Below are positions 1 to 5,974 of a DNA stretch of 6,914 nt, piece after piece; the stretch's first letter is position 1; each line of letters opens with the position of its first letter. A model generated the notes under the pieces. That model was not told the origin of the DNA, did no database searches, and worked only from the letters and a program-made list of their open reading frames with translations. Both the position numbers and the translations under genes were made by a program. Origin of the DNA: Frankiaceae bacterium (GTDB lineage: Bacteria; Actinomycetota; Actinomycetes; Frankiales; Frankiaceae); contig JAVEDQ010000579.1 of assembly GCA_030840885.1 (NCBI GenBank), positions 1-6,914 on the forward strand. The letters run 5' to 3'.

Positions 1-521
1 CCGTCGCGGTCGTCGATTCGCCGAGCGACCAGCCGATCCCCGACACCGACGCCCTGGTGACCACCACCGCGGGGCTGACCCTCGGGGTGCTGGTGGCCGA
101 CTGCGTACCCGTGCTGATCGACGCGCCGGGGGTGGCCGCCGTGGCGCACGCAGGCCGTAAGGGCCTGCAGCTGGGCGTCGTACCCGCCGTGCTCGAGGTA
201 CTGGTCGATCTCGGTCATGCCCCCGAGGCGCTGACGGCCCGCCTGGGCCCGTCGGCTTGCGGTGCGTGCTACGAGGTCCCGGAGGCGATGCGGGCCGAGG
301 TGGCCGCCGTGGCCCCTGCCGCAGCCAGCACCACCCGGGCGGGTACGGCTGGCCTCGACATCCGGGCCGGTCTCGCCGAGCAGCTGCGCAGCGCCGGTGT
401 CCGGCAGGTCGAGGTGTCCTCGATCTGCACGATCGAGTCCGCCGACCACTTCAGCTACCGCCGGGACGGCACGACGGGACGCAGCGCCGGCCTGCTGCGC
501 TGCTCGCCCGGCTTCCGGTGA
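1..521 (+). CDS. pgeF: Peptidoglycan editing factor PgeF (YfiH/YlmD, polyphenol-oxidase-like family), 5' end missing
   Basis: This is the C-terminal part of a PgeF/YfiH protein; the reading frame is open from base 3 and enters from the left edge, so the GTG at 57 is not the real start. Family members are cytoplasmic metal-dependent enzymes variously described as laccase-like, purine-nucleoside-cleaving, or removing wrongly incorporated L-Ser from peptidoglycan precursors. Visible family motifs, in order: DALVTTTAGLTLGVLVADCVP, then VAHAGRKG (the usual form is HAGWRG), LGPSACGACYEV, LDIRAGLAEQL, and the C-terminal SYRRDGTTGRSAGLLR. The His of HAG and the Cys of ACYEV match known metal ligands of the family; I could not place the third ligand. 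The gene ends in TGA at 519-521, overlapping the GTG start of yggS, so the two are probably translationally coupled. Position directly before yggS-sepF is the standard post-ftsZ location. Family assignment is secure; the in vivo substrate is not. Confidence 0.93.
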   Translation, partial: VAVVDSPSDQPIPDTDALVTTTAGLTLGVLVADCVPVLIDAPGVAAVAHAGRKGLQLGVVPAVLEVLVDLGHAPEALTARLGPSACGACYEVPEAMRAEVAAVAPAAASTTRAGTAGLDIRAGLAEQLRSAGVRQVEVSSICTIESADHFSYRRDGTTGRSAGLLRCSPGFR

Positions 522-1276
522 CGCGTCCGGAGGAGAACGGCCCGGCCCTGTCGCCCCTGTCGCCCCTGTCGCCCCTGTCGCCCCTGTCAGCACAGTCGCC
601 GGCCGCCGCGCGGCTGGCCGTCGTGCGAGAACGCCTCGCCGCCGCCGCGCACGCAGCGGGTCGCTCGCCGGAAGAGCTGACTCTGGTGGCCGTCAGCAAG
701 ACGCATCCGCCCGGAGCGATCGCCGAACTCGCCGCGCTCGGCTGCGCCGACTTCGGCGAGGCCCGCTGGCAGGAGCTGTCGCAGAAGACGGAAGCGCCGG
801 AGCTCGCGGGCGTGGCCGGGCTGCGCTGGCACTTCGTGGGGCGCTTGCAGCGCAACAAGGCCCGCGGGGTCGGCAGTGCCTGTGCGGTCGTGCACAGCCT
901 CGACCGGCCGGAGTTGTGCGCCCCGCTCGGCCGGGGTGCCGTCGACGCCGGCCGCACCCTGGACGTCTTCGTGCAGGTGAGCCTGGACGACGACCCGGAA
1001 CGAGGTGGCGTCCGCGGCGACCAGCTCGATGGGCTCGCCGACGGCGTCGCCGCCACCGAGGGCCTGCGCCTGCTGGGCGTGATGGCCGTGGTTCCGCTGG
1101 GAGCCGACCCGCGCGGGGCGTTCGGACGCCTCCGTGGCCTGGCCGACGGGGTGCGCCGCTCGCACCCCGATGCGCGGGGGTTGTCCGCAGGAATGTCGGG
1201 CGATCTCGAACAGGCTGTCGTGGAAGGAGCGACACACCTGCGAATCGGTACGGCTCTGTTCGGTTCGCGGGCTTAG
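518..1276 (+). CDS. yggS: YggS/YlmE-family pyridoxal-phosphate homeostasis protein
   Basis: A 252-residue PLP-binding protein of the YggS/PLPBP family, a single-domain TIM-barrel protein that holds PLP without known catalysis and maintains vitamin B6 and amino-acid balance in the cytoplasm. Diagnostic motifs: [10 protein letters not shown] with the PLP Schiff-base Lys at residue 61, [10 protein letters not shown] (usual form GENRVQEL), [13 protein letters not shown], and the phosphate-binding end [13 protein letters not shown]...[11 protein letters not shown]. The chosen start is GTG 518, overlapping the pgeF stop (GTGA) as expected for coupling. It gives an N-terminal extension of about 25 residues relative to typical members, made largely of four Leu-Ser-Pro repeats. 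A GGAGGAG at 529-535 looks like a good ribosome site, but no ATG, GTG or TTG lies at the right distance. The next in-frame GTG is 623 (VRERL), close to where family homology begins. Function call is firm; the exact start is uncertain. Confidence 0.93.
   Translation: MTRPEENGPALSPLSPLSPLSPLSAQSPAAARLAVVRERLAAAAHAAGRSPEELTLVAVSKTHPPGAIAELAALGCADFGEARWQELSQKTEAPELAGVAGLRWHFVGRLQRNKARGVGSACAVVHSLDRPELCAPLGRGAVDAGRTLDVFVQVSLDDDPERGGVRGDQLDGLADGVAATEGLRLLGVMAVVPLGADPRGAFGRLRGLADGVRRSHPDARGLSAGMSGDLEQAVVEGATHLRIGTALFGSRA
548..592 (+). repeat. 9-bp tandem repeat (CTGTCGCCC x4 plus a diverged copy) in the yggS N-terminus
   Basis: Four perfect head-to-tail copies of CTGTCGCCC (548-583) are followed by CTGTCAGCA. 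The period is a multiple of three, so it adds Leu-Ser-Pro units in frame and copy number could change without breaking yggS. It lies before the conserved barrel, where the family normally has only a short helix. Confidence 0.95.
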
Positions 1277-1286
1277 AGTCGTCGCC

Positions 1287-1820
1287 ATGGGCGTTGGGCG
1301 CAAGGCGATGGTCTACCTCGGGCTGGCCGAGGAGGACGAGGGCTACATCGATGACGACTACGACCGGGCTGATGAGCCGGTCCGTGAGCGTCCGGTGCGG
1401 CGGGTCGATCTCGAGGAGCGTGAGCTCGAGACGGTTCCGCGTCGCTCCGAGGGACGGTTCGAGCCGCGGGTCGACAGCCGCTCGAACCTCGCCCGGATGC
1501 CCGAGCCGGTGCACGCGGTAGCCGCCGAACCTGCCGCGGCGTCGTACAAGATCACGACGCTCCAGCCGTCGAGCTACAACGAGGCACGCCAGATCGGTGA
1601 GGCGTTCCGCGACGGCATCCCGGTGATCATGAACCTGACCGAGATGGCCGACGGTGACGCCAAGCGGCTCGTCGACTTCGCGGCCGGTCTGATCTTCGGC
1701 CTCCGCGGAAGCATCGAGAAGGTAACGAACAAGGTCTTCCTGCTCTCGCCCAGTAACGTGCGGGTAAGCGCAGAGGACAAGCGGCTGATCGCCGAGGGCG
1801 GTTTCTACAACCAGTCCTGA
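1287..1820 (+). CDS. sepF: Cell division protein SepF
   Basis: SepF (177 residues) is the FtsZ membrane anchor used by actinobacteria, which lack FtsA. It binds the FtsZ C-terminal tail and the membrane and helps align and bundle Z-ring filaments. The N-terminus [18 protein letters not shown] is the amphipathic membrane-targeting segment followed by an acidic stretch. Residues about 20-85 form a charged, Arg/Glu-rich variable linker. The conserved SepF fold starts at Tyr87 ([20 protein letters not shown]) and continues through [28 protein letters not shown] and [16 protein letters not shown] 1287 is chosen because it gives a complete membrane-targeting segment; the frame stays open upstream, but only the part from 1287 is SepF-like. 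No strong ribosome site precedes it. It starts 10 bp after the yggS stop and is presumably co-transcribed with it. Confidence 0.95.
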   Translation: MGVGRKAMVYLGLAEEDEGYIDDDYDRADEPVRERPVRRVDLEERELETVPRRSEGRFEPRVDSRSNLARMPEPVHAVAAEPAAASYKITTLQPSSYNEARQIGEAFRDGIPVIMNLTEMADGDAKRLVDFAAGLIFGLRGSIEKVTNKVFLLSPSNVRVSAEDKRLIAEGGFYNQS

Positions 1821-1877
1821 CCGGTCGCGGTCGGTCGTACCGGTCCGCGGCGTGGTGCCGGTGGCCGGTCGCGGTCG
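1821..1877 (+). repeat. 13-bp direct repeat in the sepF-yggT gap
   Basis: CCGGTCGCGGTCG occurs exactly at 1821-1833, directly after the sepF stop, and again at 1865-1877. The sequence between is equally rich in CGGTC/CCGGT words. No clear terminator hairpin or promoter is seen in this 96-bp gap. It could be a duplication remnant or simply biased composition. Confidence 0.5.
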
Positions 1878-1906
1878 CTCGGTGATCATCAGTTGAGCTG
1901 ACCGCT

Positions 1907-1912
1907 AGGAGG
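1907..1912 (+). promoter_or_regulatory. Shine-Dalgarno AGGAGG that places the yggT start at an ATC codon
   Basis: A perfect AGGAGG lies 4 nt before ATC 1917 and 1 nt before ATC 1914. No ATG, GTG or TTG in the yggT frame exists between the in-frame stop TGA 1899-1901 and ATG 2001, which is too far (88 nt) to use this site. The site therefore argues for initiation at ATC 1917. Confidence 0.7.
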
Positions 1913-1916
1913 CATC

Positions 1917-2201
1917 ATCTCTCCCCTCGGCGGCATCCTCGTAGCGCTGCTCTACATCTTTCTGATCCTGCTGTTCGCGCGCTTCATCATCGACCTCGTC
2001 ATGGCGTTCAGCCGCGGCTTCCGTCCCACCGGAGTGCTGCTCGTGCTGTTCGAGGTCGTCTTCACGATCACGGATCCGCCCATGCGGTTCCTCCGGCGGT
2101 TCATCCCACCGTTGCGGCTGGGCGGCATCGCGATCGACCTCAGCTTCCTGCTGCTGTTCATCCTCACCCAGGTCGCGATCAGCTACGCCGGCCGCCTCTG
2201 A
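1917..2201 (+). CDS. yggT: YggT/YlmG-family small membrane protein, apparently starting at ATC
   Basis: A 94-residue YggT-family integral membrane protein. Homologues next to sepF are linked to cell division or nucleoid/chloroplast-nucleoid distribution, with no defined biochemical activity. Seen here: a first hydrophobic helix at about residues 5-28 (PLGGILVALLYIFLILLFAR), the family motif TDPPMRFLRRFIPPLRLGG around residues 52-70, and a second helix at about 69-92 ending in AGRL. The oddity is the start. The frame opens after TGA 1899-1901 and contains no ATG, GTG or TTG before ATG 2001, which would remove the whole first helix. A perfect AGGAGG sits just before ATC 1917, giving (M)SPLGGIL, a typical family N-terminus. 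Either ATC is used as a rare start codon or a single G-to-C change or sequencing error altered ATG. An automatic annotation might call only 2001-2201. Confidence 0.88.
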   Translation: MSPLGGILVALLYIFLILLFARFIIDLVMAFSRGFRPTGVLLVLFEVVFTITDPPMRFLRRFIPPLRLGGIAIDLSFLLLFILTQVAISYAGRL

Positions 2202-2322
2202 CCTCCCTGACCTCACCGGTCGGGACGTCGACTGCTCCGCCTCGTGCGGCCGGTCGAGTGGCCTTCGGTAGACGATTCGCGGCAGACTCGGGTATCCGCT
2301 CGCCGTACAGCAGGAGAGGTCG

Positions 2323-3234
2323 ATGCCGCTCACCCCGCAGGACGTCCACAGCAAGGTCTTCGGTCCCACCCGTTTCCGTCGCGGGTACGACGAGACCGAG
2401 GTGGACGCCTTCCTCGACGAGGTGGAGACCGAGCTCCTCAGGCTCCACCGCGAGATCGACGCGCTGCGGAACCAACTCGGTTCCGACGGCTCCGGCGGCG
2501 CCGCCGGGGCCTCCGAGGCAGTTGCGGAGGGCACGCAGGACGCTTCGGCCGGGACGACAGCTGGTGAGGCGCAGGCGTCGGCCATGTCGCTCAGCAAGGA
2601 CGATGACCGTAGGGCGGACGACCGCAGGGCTGACGACCAGGGAGATCTCGAGCAGCGGGTGGCCCGCACACTCGTCCTCGCACAGCGCGCCGCCGACGAG
2701 GCGCTGCACGACGCCGAGACGCAGGCCGAGCAGATGCGTCGCGAGGCGCAGGCCGAAGTCGATCGGCTGCGCGCCGAGGCGCAGGAGGCCGCCGCGCGCG
2801 AGCGAGCGCAGCTCGAAGGCGAGCGGAGCTCGGCCCAGGACGACGTCGAGCAGCTGCGGGCCTTCGAGCGGGAGTACCGCACGAGGCTGCGGGCCTACCT
2901 CGAGCTGCAGCTGCGTGAGCTCGACGGGTCCGGCTCCGCACAGGTCGAGAACCGGCCCGCCCCCGCGCTGCCGGCCGACGCCGGAGCCGATCCGACACCG
3001 GAAGGCGCGAGCAGCGGCGGCTCCGCCGCGACGAGTCCATCGGCGCCGCAGCACCCGACCCCTGAGCAGCTGGGCGCGGTCGGTGAGGCGCCGACACAGG
3101 TCGGGCAAGAGCACGTCGGGGCTTACGCCGGCTTCGCCGTTGGGCCCGGAACAGCCGATTACCCCGCGGGAGGGGTCAGCGGCCGGGCGGCGGGGGATGA
3201 GCTAGGCCACGAGCCCCCGCGTGACGGCGCGTGA
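2323..3234 (+). CDS. divIVA: DivIVA (Wag31-like) polar growth/division scaffold
   Basis: A 303-residue DivIVA homologue, the coiled-coil protein that recognises negatively curved membrane at poles and septa and directs polar wall synthesis in actinobacteria. The N-terminal lipid-binding domain is clear: MPLTPQDVHSKVF at residues 1-13, Phe18-Arg19 at the position of the membrane-inserting Phe-Arg pair of Bacillus DivIVA, then RGYDETEVDAFLDEVE at 20-35 and a first coil to about residue 52. Residues 53-106 are a Gly/Ala/Asp-rich linker with a DRRAD duplication. Residues 108-201 are a long Ala/Glu/Arg/Gln coiled coil. Residues 202-303 are a Pro/Ala/Gly-rich, probably disordered tail. ATG 2323 has an AGGAG at 2311-2315. 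The gene follows yggT by 121 bp, enough room for its own promoter, though none is convincing. The long tail is within the range of actinobacterial DivIVA proteins. Confidence 0.95.
   Translation: MPLTPQDVHSKVFGPTRFRRGYDETEVDAFLDEVETELLRLHREIDALRNQLGSDGSGGAAGASEAVAEGTQDASAGTTAGEAQASAMSLSKDDDRRADDRRADDQGDLEQRVARTLVLAQRAADEALHDAETQAEQMRREAQAEVDRLRAEAQEAAARERAQLEGERSSAQDDVEQLRAFEREYRTRLRAYLELQLRELDGSGSAQVENRPAPALPADAGADPTPEGASSGGSAATSPSAPQHPTPEQLGAVGEAPTQVGQEHVGAYAGFAVGPGTADYPAGGVSGRAAGDELGHEPPRDGA
2605..2634 (+). repeat. 15-bp duplication in the DivIVA linker (Asp-Arg-Arg-Ala-Asp x2)
   Basis: Two adjacent 15-bp copies (2605-2619 and 2620-2634) differ at two third-codon positions and encode DRRAD twice, just before the central coiled coil. 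The silent differences suggest the duplication is old or kept at protein level. Confidence 0.75.
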
Positions 3235-3303
3235 CCACCGATGTCGTAGCATCGCGAACGCTCGAGGAGACTTGAACCCGGTTCGACGACAAGGTGGCAG
3301 CTC

Positions 3304-4881
3304 GTGATCGTGATCAGCGGCGCATTGGTGGTGATCGCTGGCGTCTTGCTCGTGGCGGGCTTCGTCGCCAACAATCTCACCTTCATCTATGCCGCCATCG
3401 GTCTGAGCGTGGTCTCCGGACTGTTCCTGCTGTTCGGCATCCTGCAGCCGCAGCCGCCGCAGCGGGCTCCGCGCCAGGGTGACCGGCGGCCCGGTGGCGA
3501 CGGCCCTCGTCGCCGTCGCCCCCAGGGCGAGGGCGAGGGCAAGCCCCGGCGGCGCCGCCCGGAGGCGGCCGACGGTGGCCAGGGAAGCGATGAGCAGGCG
3601 AGTGGTGACTCCTCGAAGGACGGCAGCGCCTCGCAGCCGCAGGGGGACGACGCCGAGACCGCGCCGCAGCAGCAGACCGGCCAGGCCCAGCAGGACGGCG
3701 GCTCCGAGTCGGATGGGCACGGCGGTAAGGGCGCTGCCGCCGCCGCAGGCGCTGCAGGTGCTGCCGCGGGCGGGGCAGCTGTCGCCGCGCACGAGAAGGG
3801 CGACCAGCACGACGAGGGCGACCAGCACGACCAGGGCGACCAGCACGACCAGGGCGACCAGGGCGACCAGCACGACGCCGATCAGGACCGCAACGAGGAT
3901 CCGTTCGCCGGCGAGCCGGATGTCGAGCAGGTCGCGGCGGAGGTCGCATCAGCGGCCGAGGCCAGTGGCCAGGACGTCCACGTGGTGTCCGGCCACCCGC
4001 GCTACCACCTCGAACACTGCAGTGTCGTCGTGGGGGACCCGGAGCTCGAGGCGATCGAGATCGCCGAGGCCAAGGAACTCGGGTTCACGCCATGCGCCGT
4101 GTGCGCACCTGACAGCCACCTCGGTGCCGGTGGGGCACCGGCAGGGTCGAACGAGCCCGGGCAGGTGGCGCAGAGCCCGACCGACGACCACGACGCTCAC
4201 GAGGCCCACGACGACGACTCGTCGTCCTACGGTCAGAACGGGTCGTCCAACGGTGTCGCCGCCACCGGCGCCGCTGGCGCTGCCGGTGCAGTCGGCGCGG
4301 GGATGGGTGCCACGGCGACCAACGGCCAGGGAGCCCCACAGGGCCCCGCGGACCATCACCCGGAGCAGTCCGCTTCGGACCAGACGGGCTACGCCGAGTC
4401 CGGGTCGGCCGGATCTCCGGCGGAGTACCCAGCTCCGAATCAGCAGAGCGAGCCGGTCCGGCACGACGCCGCGGTCTCGACCTCCCAGCAGACCGAGGAG
4501 CTGCCGGTCCAGCCGGCTCAACCTCTCCAGGTCGAGCAGCCGCCCGCTTCGACTTCCGACCAGCCGAACCAGGTCCAGCCGGCGCACGACCAGCCGAACC
4601 AGGTCCAGCCGACACTGAGCCAGTCGACACTGAGCCAGCCAGTCGAGACCGTCCCGCCGCCGTCGGCACCCGCCAGCGCCCCGGCATCCGCCAGCGCCCC
4701 CCAGCCAGCGGCTGCCGTACCGGCTTCCACGGGCCGTGCCAAGACCGTCGTGACGGTCAGCGGACGCAGTGACTACCACCGCGCCGAATGCCCGGTGGTG
4801 CAGGGGCAGGAGCAGGACAGTCTCTCCCGGGTGGCAGCCATCCGGCAGGGATACTTCGCCTGCTCGAACTGCAAGCCGTAG
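3304..4881 (+). CDS. Predicted membrane-anchored low-complexity protein with two HxxxC...CxxC putative metal-binding modules
   Basis: I do not recognise a named family for this 525-residue protein. Residues 2-22 and 26-47 are two hydrophobic helices joined by a tight Asn-Asn turn, so they look like a membrane hairpin. The Arg-rich stretch straight after (about 54-80) suggests the rest is cytoplasmic by the positive-inside rule. Residues 48-220 are Gly/Gln/Asp/Ala-rich, with a GDQHDQ repeat at about 166-192. Module 1 spans about 224-268: VSGHPRYH, His235, Cys239, then GFTPCAVC with Cys264 and Cys267. Residues 270-478 are again low complexity, with a His/Asp patch at 294-305 and Pro/Gln repeats. 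Module 2 spans 480-525: VSGRSDYH, His492, Cys496, Cys520, Cys523, then KP at the C-terminus. The two modules are clearly duplicated and resemble small zinc-binding motifs; metal binding is inferred. GTG 3304 is preferred over GTG 3310 because AAGGTGG at 3291-3297 is 6 nt upstream. It follows divIVA by 69 bp, possibly in the same transcript. Confidence 0.85.
   Translation: MIVISGALVVIAGVLLVAGFVANNLTFIYAAIGLSVVSGLFLLFGILQPQPPQRAPRQGDRRPGGDGPRRRRPQGEGEGKPRRRRPEAADGGQGSDEQASGDSSKDGSASQPQGDDAETAPQQQTGQAQQDGGSESDGHGGKGAAAAAGAAGAAAGGAAVAAHEKGDQHDEGDQHDQGDQHDQGDQGDQHDADQDRNEDPFAGEPDVEQVAAEVASAAEASGQDVHVVSGHPRYHLEHCSVVVGDPELEAIEIAEAKELGFTPCAVCAPDSHLGAGGAPAGSNEPGQVAQSPTDDHDAHEAHDDDSSSYGQNGSSNGVAATGAAGAAGAVGAGMGATATNGQGAPQGPADHHPEQSASDQTGYAESGSAGSPAEYPAPNQQSEPVRHDAAVSTSQQTEELPVQPAQPLQVEQPPASTSDQPNQVQPAHDQPNQVQPTLSQSTLSQPVETVPPPSAPASAPASASAPQPAAAVPASTGRAKTVVTVSGRSDYHRAECPVVQGQEQDSLSRVAAIRQGYFACSNCKP
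3799..3882 (+). repeat. 18-bp tandem repeat encoding Gly-Asp-Gln-His-Asp-Gln
   Basis: Three near-perfect 18-bp units (3799-3816, 3817-3834, 3835-3852) are followed by a half unit encoding GDQ (3853-3861) and a further unit encoding GDQHDAD (3862-3882). The repeat is in frame and creates an Asp/His-rich stretch between the membrane hairpin and the first HxxxC...CxxC module. The half unit is the kind of product expected from slippage. Confidence 0.93.
4557..4640 (+). repeat. Pro/Gln linker repeats: 25-bp direct repeat (30-bp period) followed by a 15-bp tandem pair
   Basis: A 25-bp sequence is repeated exactly at 4557-4581 and 4587-4611 and encodes DQPNQVQP twice. Immediately after it, a 15-bp unit starting GACACTGAGCCAG occurs at 4611-4625 and 4626-4640 and encodes [10 protein letters not shown]. 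All periods are multiples of three, so the frame is kept. Confidence 0.9.
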
Positions 4882-4927
4882 GTCCCGCGCCTCGCGCGCG
4901 CCGATCCGAGCTCCCCCGGAGGTCCCC

Positions 4928-5380
4928 ATGCCACTCGAAGGCGAATACGTCCCCAGCTCCGCGAAGTGGGTCCGCGACCAGGTGGAGCTCTACGAGCGCT
5001 CCGGCGGCACCGAAGGGACCACCCTGATGGACACCGGGTTGCCGGTGGTCATCCTGACCAACGTCGGCGCGAGCAGCGGCAAGCTGCGGAAGACGCCCGT
5101 GATGCGGGTGGAGCACGACGGCAAGTACCTCGCGGTCGCGAGCAAGGGTGGAGCGCCCGAGCACCCGTCCTGGTACGCCAACCTGCTCTCGAACCCGCAC
5201 GTCGAGATCCAGGACGGCCCGCGTAAGTGGGACGCCCAGGCGAGGGAGATCGACGGTCAGGAGCGCGCGGAGTGGTGGGACCGCGCGGTCGAGGCCTTCC
5301 CCAATTACGCGGAGTACCAGACCAAGACCGACCGCTTGATCCCGCTGTTCCTGATCGAACCGCAGACCGAGATCAGCTGA
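4928..5380 (+). CDS. Nitroreductase family deazaflavin (F420)-dependent oxidoreductase, DDN-like
   Basis: A 150-residue single-domain protein of the DDN/F420H2-dependent quinone reductase type (split beta-barrel fold). Relatives such as mycobacterial Ddn use reduced F420 to reduce quinones and nitroimidazoles; for many paralogues the substrate is unknown. Recognisable parts: an N-terminal helix with [13 protein letters not shown], the core [36 protein letters not shown] (about residues 40-75), then [18 protein letters not shown] (about 80-97), and a C-terminal [24 protein letters not shown]. Length is typical for the family. ATG 4928 is supported by GGAGG at 4918-4922 with 5-nt spacing and by the start of homology. 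It begins 46 bp after the previous gene and converges on the minus-strand gene with 4 bp between stops. No functional link to cell division is evident. Confidence 0.93.
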   Translation: MPLEGEYVPSSAKWVRDQVELYERSGGTEGTTLMDTGLPVVILTNVGASSGKLRKTPVMRVEHDGKYLAVASKGGAPEHPSWYANLLSNPHVEIQDGPRKWDAQAREIDGQERAEWWDRAVEAFPNYAEYQTKTDRLIPLFLIEPQTEIS

Positions 5381-5389
5381 CGGGTCAGC
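5376..5389. terminator. Perfect dyad spanning both convergent stop codons (possible weak bidirectional terminator)
   Basis: GCTGAC-GG-GTCAGC is a perfect 6-bp inverted repeat whose arms contain the TGA of the nitroreductase gene (5378-5380, plus strand) and the TGA of the opposing gene (5387-5385, minus strand). As RNA it would make a hairpin of about five pairs with a four-base loop and no U-tract, so terminator function is doubtful. No stronger terminator lies between these genes. Confidence 0.3.
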
Positions 5390-5840
5390 GACTCCAGGAG
5401 CGGAACGGGTCGCGCCTCGGCGGCGAGGGCAGGTCGATGCGGCTGCTGTCCATCGGCACGCCGGTGAGGGCCAGAACCCGGGCCAGCACCGACGCCGTGG
5501 TCTCGCCGGCCTCCACGCCGGCTGCGGTCAGCATGGAGCGGTAGATCGTCGCGTAGTGCCGCGTGGGGGTGTCGTAGCTCCAGTCCACCGAGCCCAGGTG
5601 CACCCGGGTCTGTCCGGCGGCGACGGGGCCTGCCGCGAACAGCTGGATACCTGCCGGGCCGGCCGAGAAGCAGCCGCCGGACGAGACGTCCAACCGGGCG
5701 GCGGCCTGCAGCAGGGCCCGCGTCTCCCGCTCGGGCAGCACGATGGCCGGCCGCACCTGACTGCACATGGCTGGAGTCGCGAAGGCCGACATCCCGAGGG
5801 CGTCGATCACTGACGGTGCCGCCGAGGACGTGGTTGCCAC
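5385..5840 (-). CDS. Hypothetical protein, about 151 residues, downstream of ileS
   Basis: I do not recognise this family. The protein starts MATTSSAAPSVIDALG and contains an internal helix-like segment (LPERETRALLQAAARLDV), a Gly/Ala-rich middle with GGCFSAGPAGIQLFAAGP, the distinctive string VDWSYDTPTRHYATIYRSML at about residues 85-104, and ends in an Arg/Pro-rich tail (PSPPRRDPFRSWSR). There is one Cys near the N-terminus and one in the middle, no signal peptide and no membrane helix, so it is probably cytoplasmic. The start is GTG at 5840-5838, supported by a strong GGAGGAGG on the minus strand (5857-5850) with 9-nt spacing. The aromatic, charged core and the good ribosome site make this a real gene; overlapping frames have Arg-rich shadow composition. 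It lies 174 bp downstream of ileS on the same strand and probably has its own promoter. Confidence 0.82.
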   Translation of the reverse strand: MATTSSAAPSVIDALGMSAFATPAMCSQVRPAIVLPERETRALLQAAARLDVSSGGCFSAGPAGIQLFAAGPVAAGQTRVHLGSVDWSYDTPTRHYATIYRSMLTAAGVEAGETTASVLARVLALTGVPMDSSRIDLPSPPRRDPFRSWSR

Positions 5841-5849
5841 CGGGCGTCG

Positions 5850-5857
5850 CCTCCTCC
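5850..5857 (-). promoter_or_regulatory. Ribosome binding site GGAGGAGG for the minus-strand hypothetical gene
   Basis: On the minus strand GGAGGAGG lies 9 nt before the GTG at 5840. It is the main reason for choosing that GTG as the start. Confidence 0.75.
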
Positions 5858-5898
5858 GCGTCGTCGGACCCGCTGAGGTCTTCTCGGTTCCGCCGGAG

Positions 5899-5927
5899 GT
5901 CGTACTGAAGTCGGCCGGTCAGCTCAA
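5899..5927 (-). promoter_or_regulatory. Candidate promoter for the minus-strand hypothetical gene
   Basis: On the minus strand TTGAGC (5927-5922) and TACGAC (5904-5899) are 17 nt apart, resembling a housekeeping actinobacterial -35/-10 pair but with only partial matches (four and three of six bases to TTGACA/TATAAT). It would leave a leader of about 50 nt before the GTG at 5840. Prediction by eye only. Confidence 0.3.
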
Positions 5928-5932
5928 CCGGC
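5914..5932. promoter_or_regulatory. Inverted repeat GCCGGT-N7-ACCGGC downstream of ileS
   Basis: A perfect 6-bp inverted repeat with a 7-nt loop (CAGCTCA), about 83 nt past the ileS stop. It overlaps the candidate -35 of the next gene. It could be an ileS terminator hairpin without a U-tract, or an operator. A second palindrome, GTTCGGCCGAAC, lies nearby at 5941-5952. Confidence 0.35.
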
Positions 5933-5974
5933 GAGCACCCGTTCGGCCGAACCGTCGGGCGCCCGCCCGCCTCT

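Noticed and set aside
693..1889. Long minus-strand open frame opposite yggS and sepF
   Set aside because: It lies wholly antisense to two well-recognised genes and has the Arg/Pro/Gly-rich composition of a GC-rich shadow frame.
2001..2201. Shorter yggT starting at ATG 2001
   Set aside because: It would delete the first membrane helix and has no ribosome site at a suitable distance, whereas AGGAGG at 1907-1912 fits a start at 1917.
2202..2322. Possible promoter for divIVA in the yggT-divIVA gap
   Set aside because: Candidate -10 words (around 2269-2276 and in GGGTATCC) lack a -35 element at usable spacing; a promoter may exist but I cannot place it.
1905..2882. Long minus-strand Ser/Arg-rich open frame opposite yggT and divIVA
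   Set aside because: It is antisense to yggT and divIVA, with low-complexity Ser-Arg runs and no recognisable domain.
3235..3303. CGATG-N6-CATCG dyad (3239-3254) containing TAGCAT, as terminator or promoter after divIVA
   Set aside because: The stem is only five pairs without a U-tract, and TAGCAT has no matching -35 element; the evidence is too weak for a feature.
3202..3873. Minus-strand open frame with a striking Leu-Val-Ala repeat resembling membrane helices
   Set aside because: It is the complement of the GDQHDQ repeat and of the clearly coding plus-strand gene; the hydrophobic run is a by-product of GAC/CAG/CAC codons read in reverse, and no family motif or ribosome site supports it.
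3949..4929. Long minus-strand open frame opposite the second half of the 525-residue gene
   Set aside because: It resembles no family, its repeats mirror the plus-strand repeats, and the plus strand has duplicated Cys/His modules that prove its frame.
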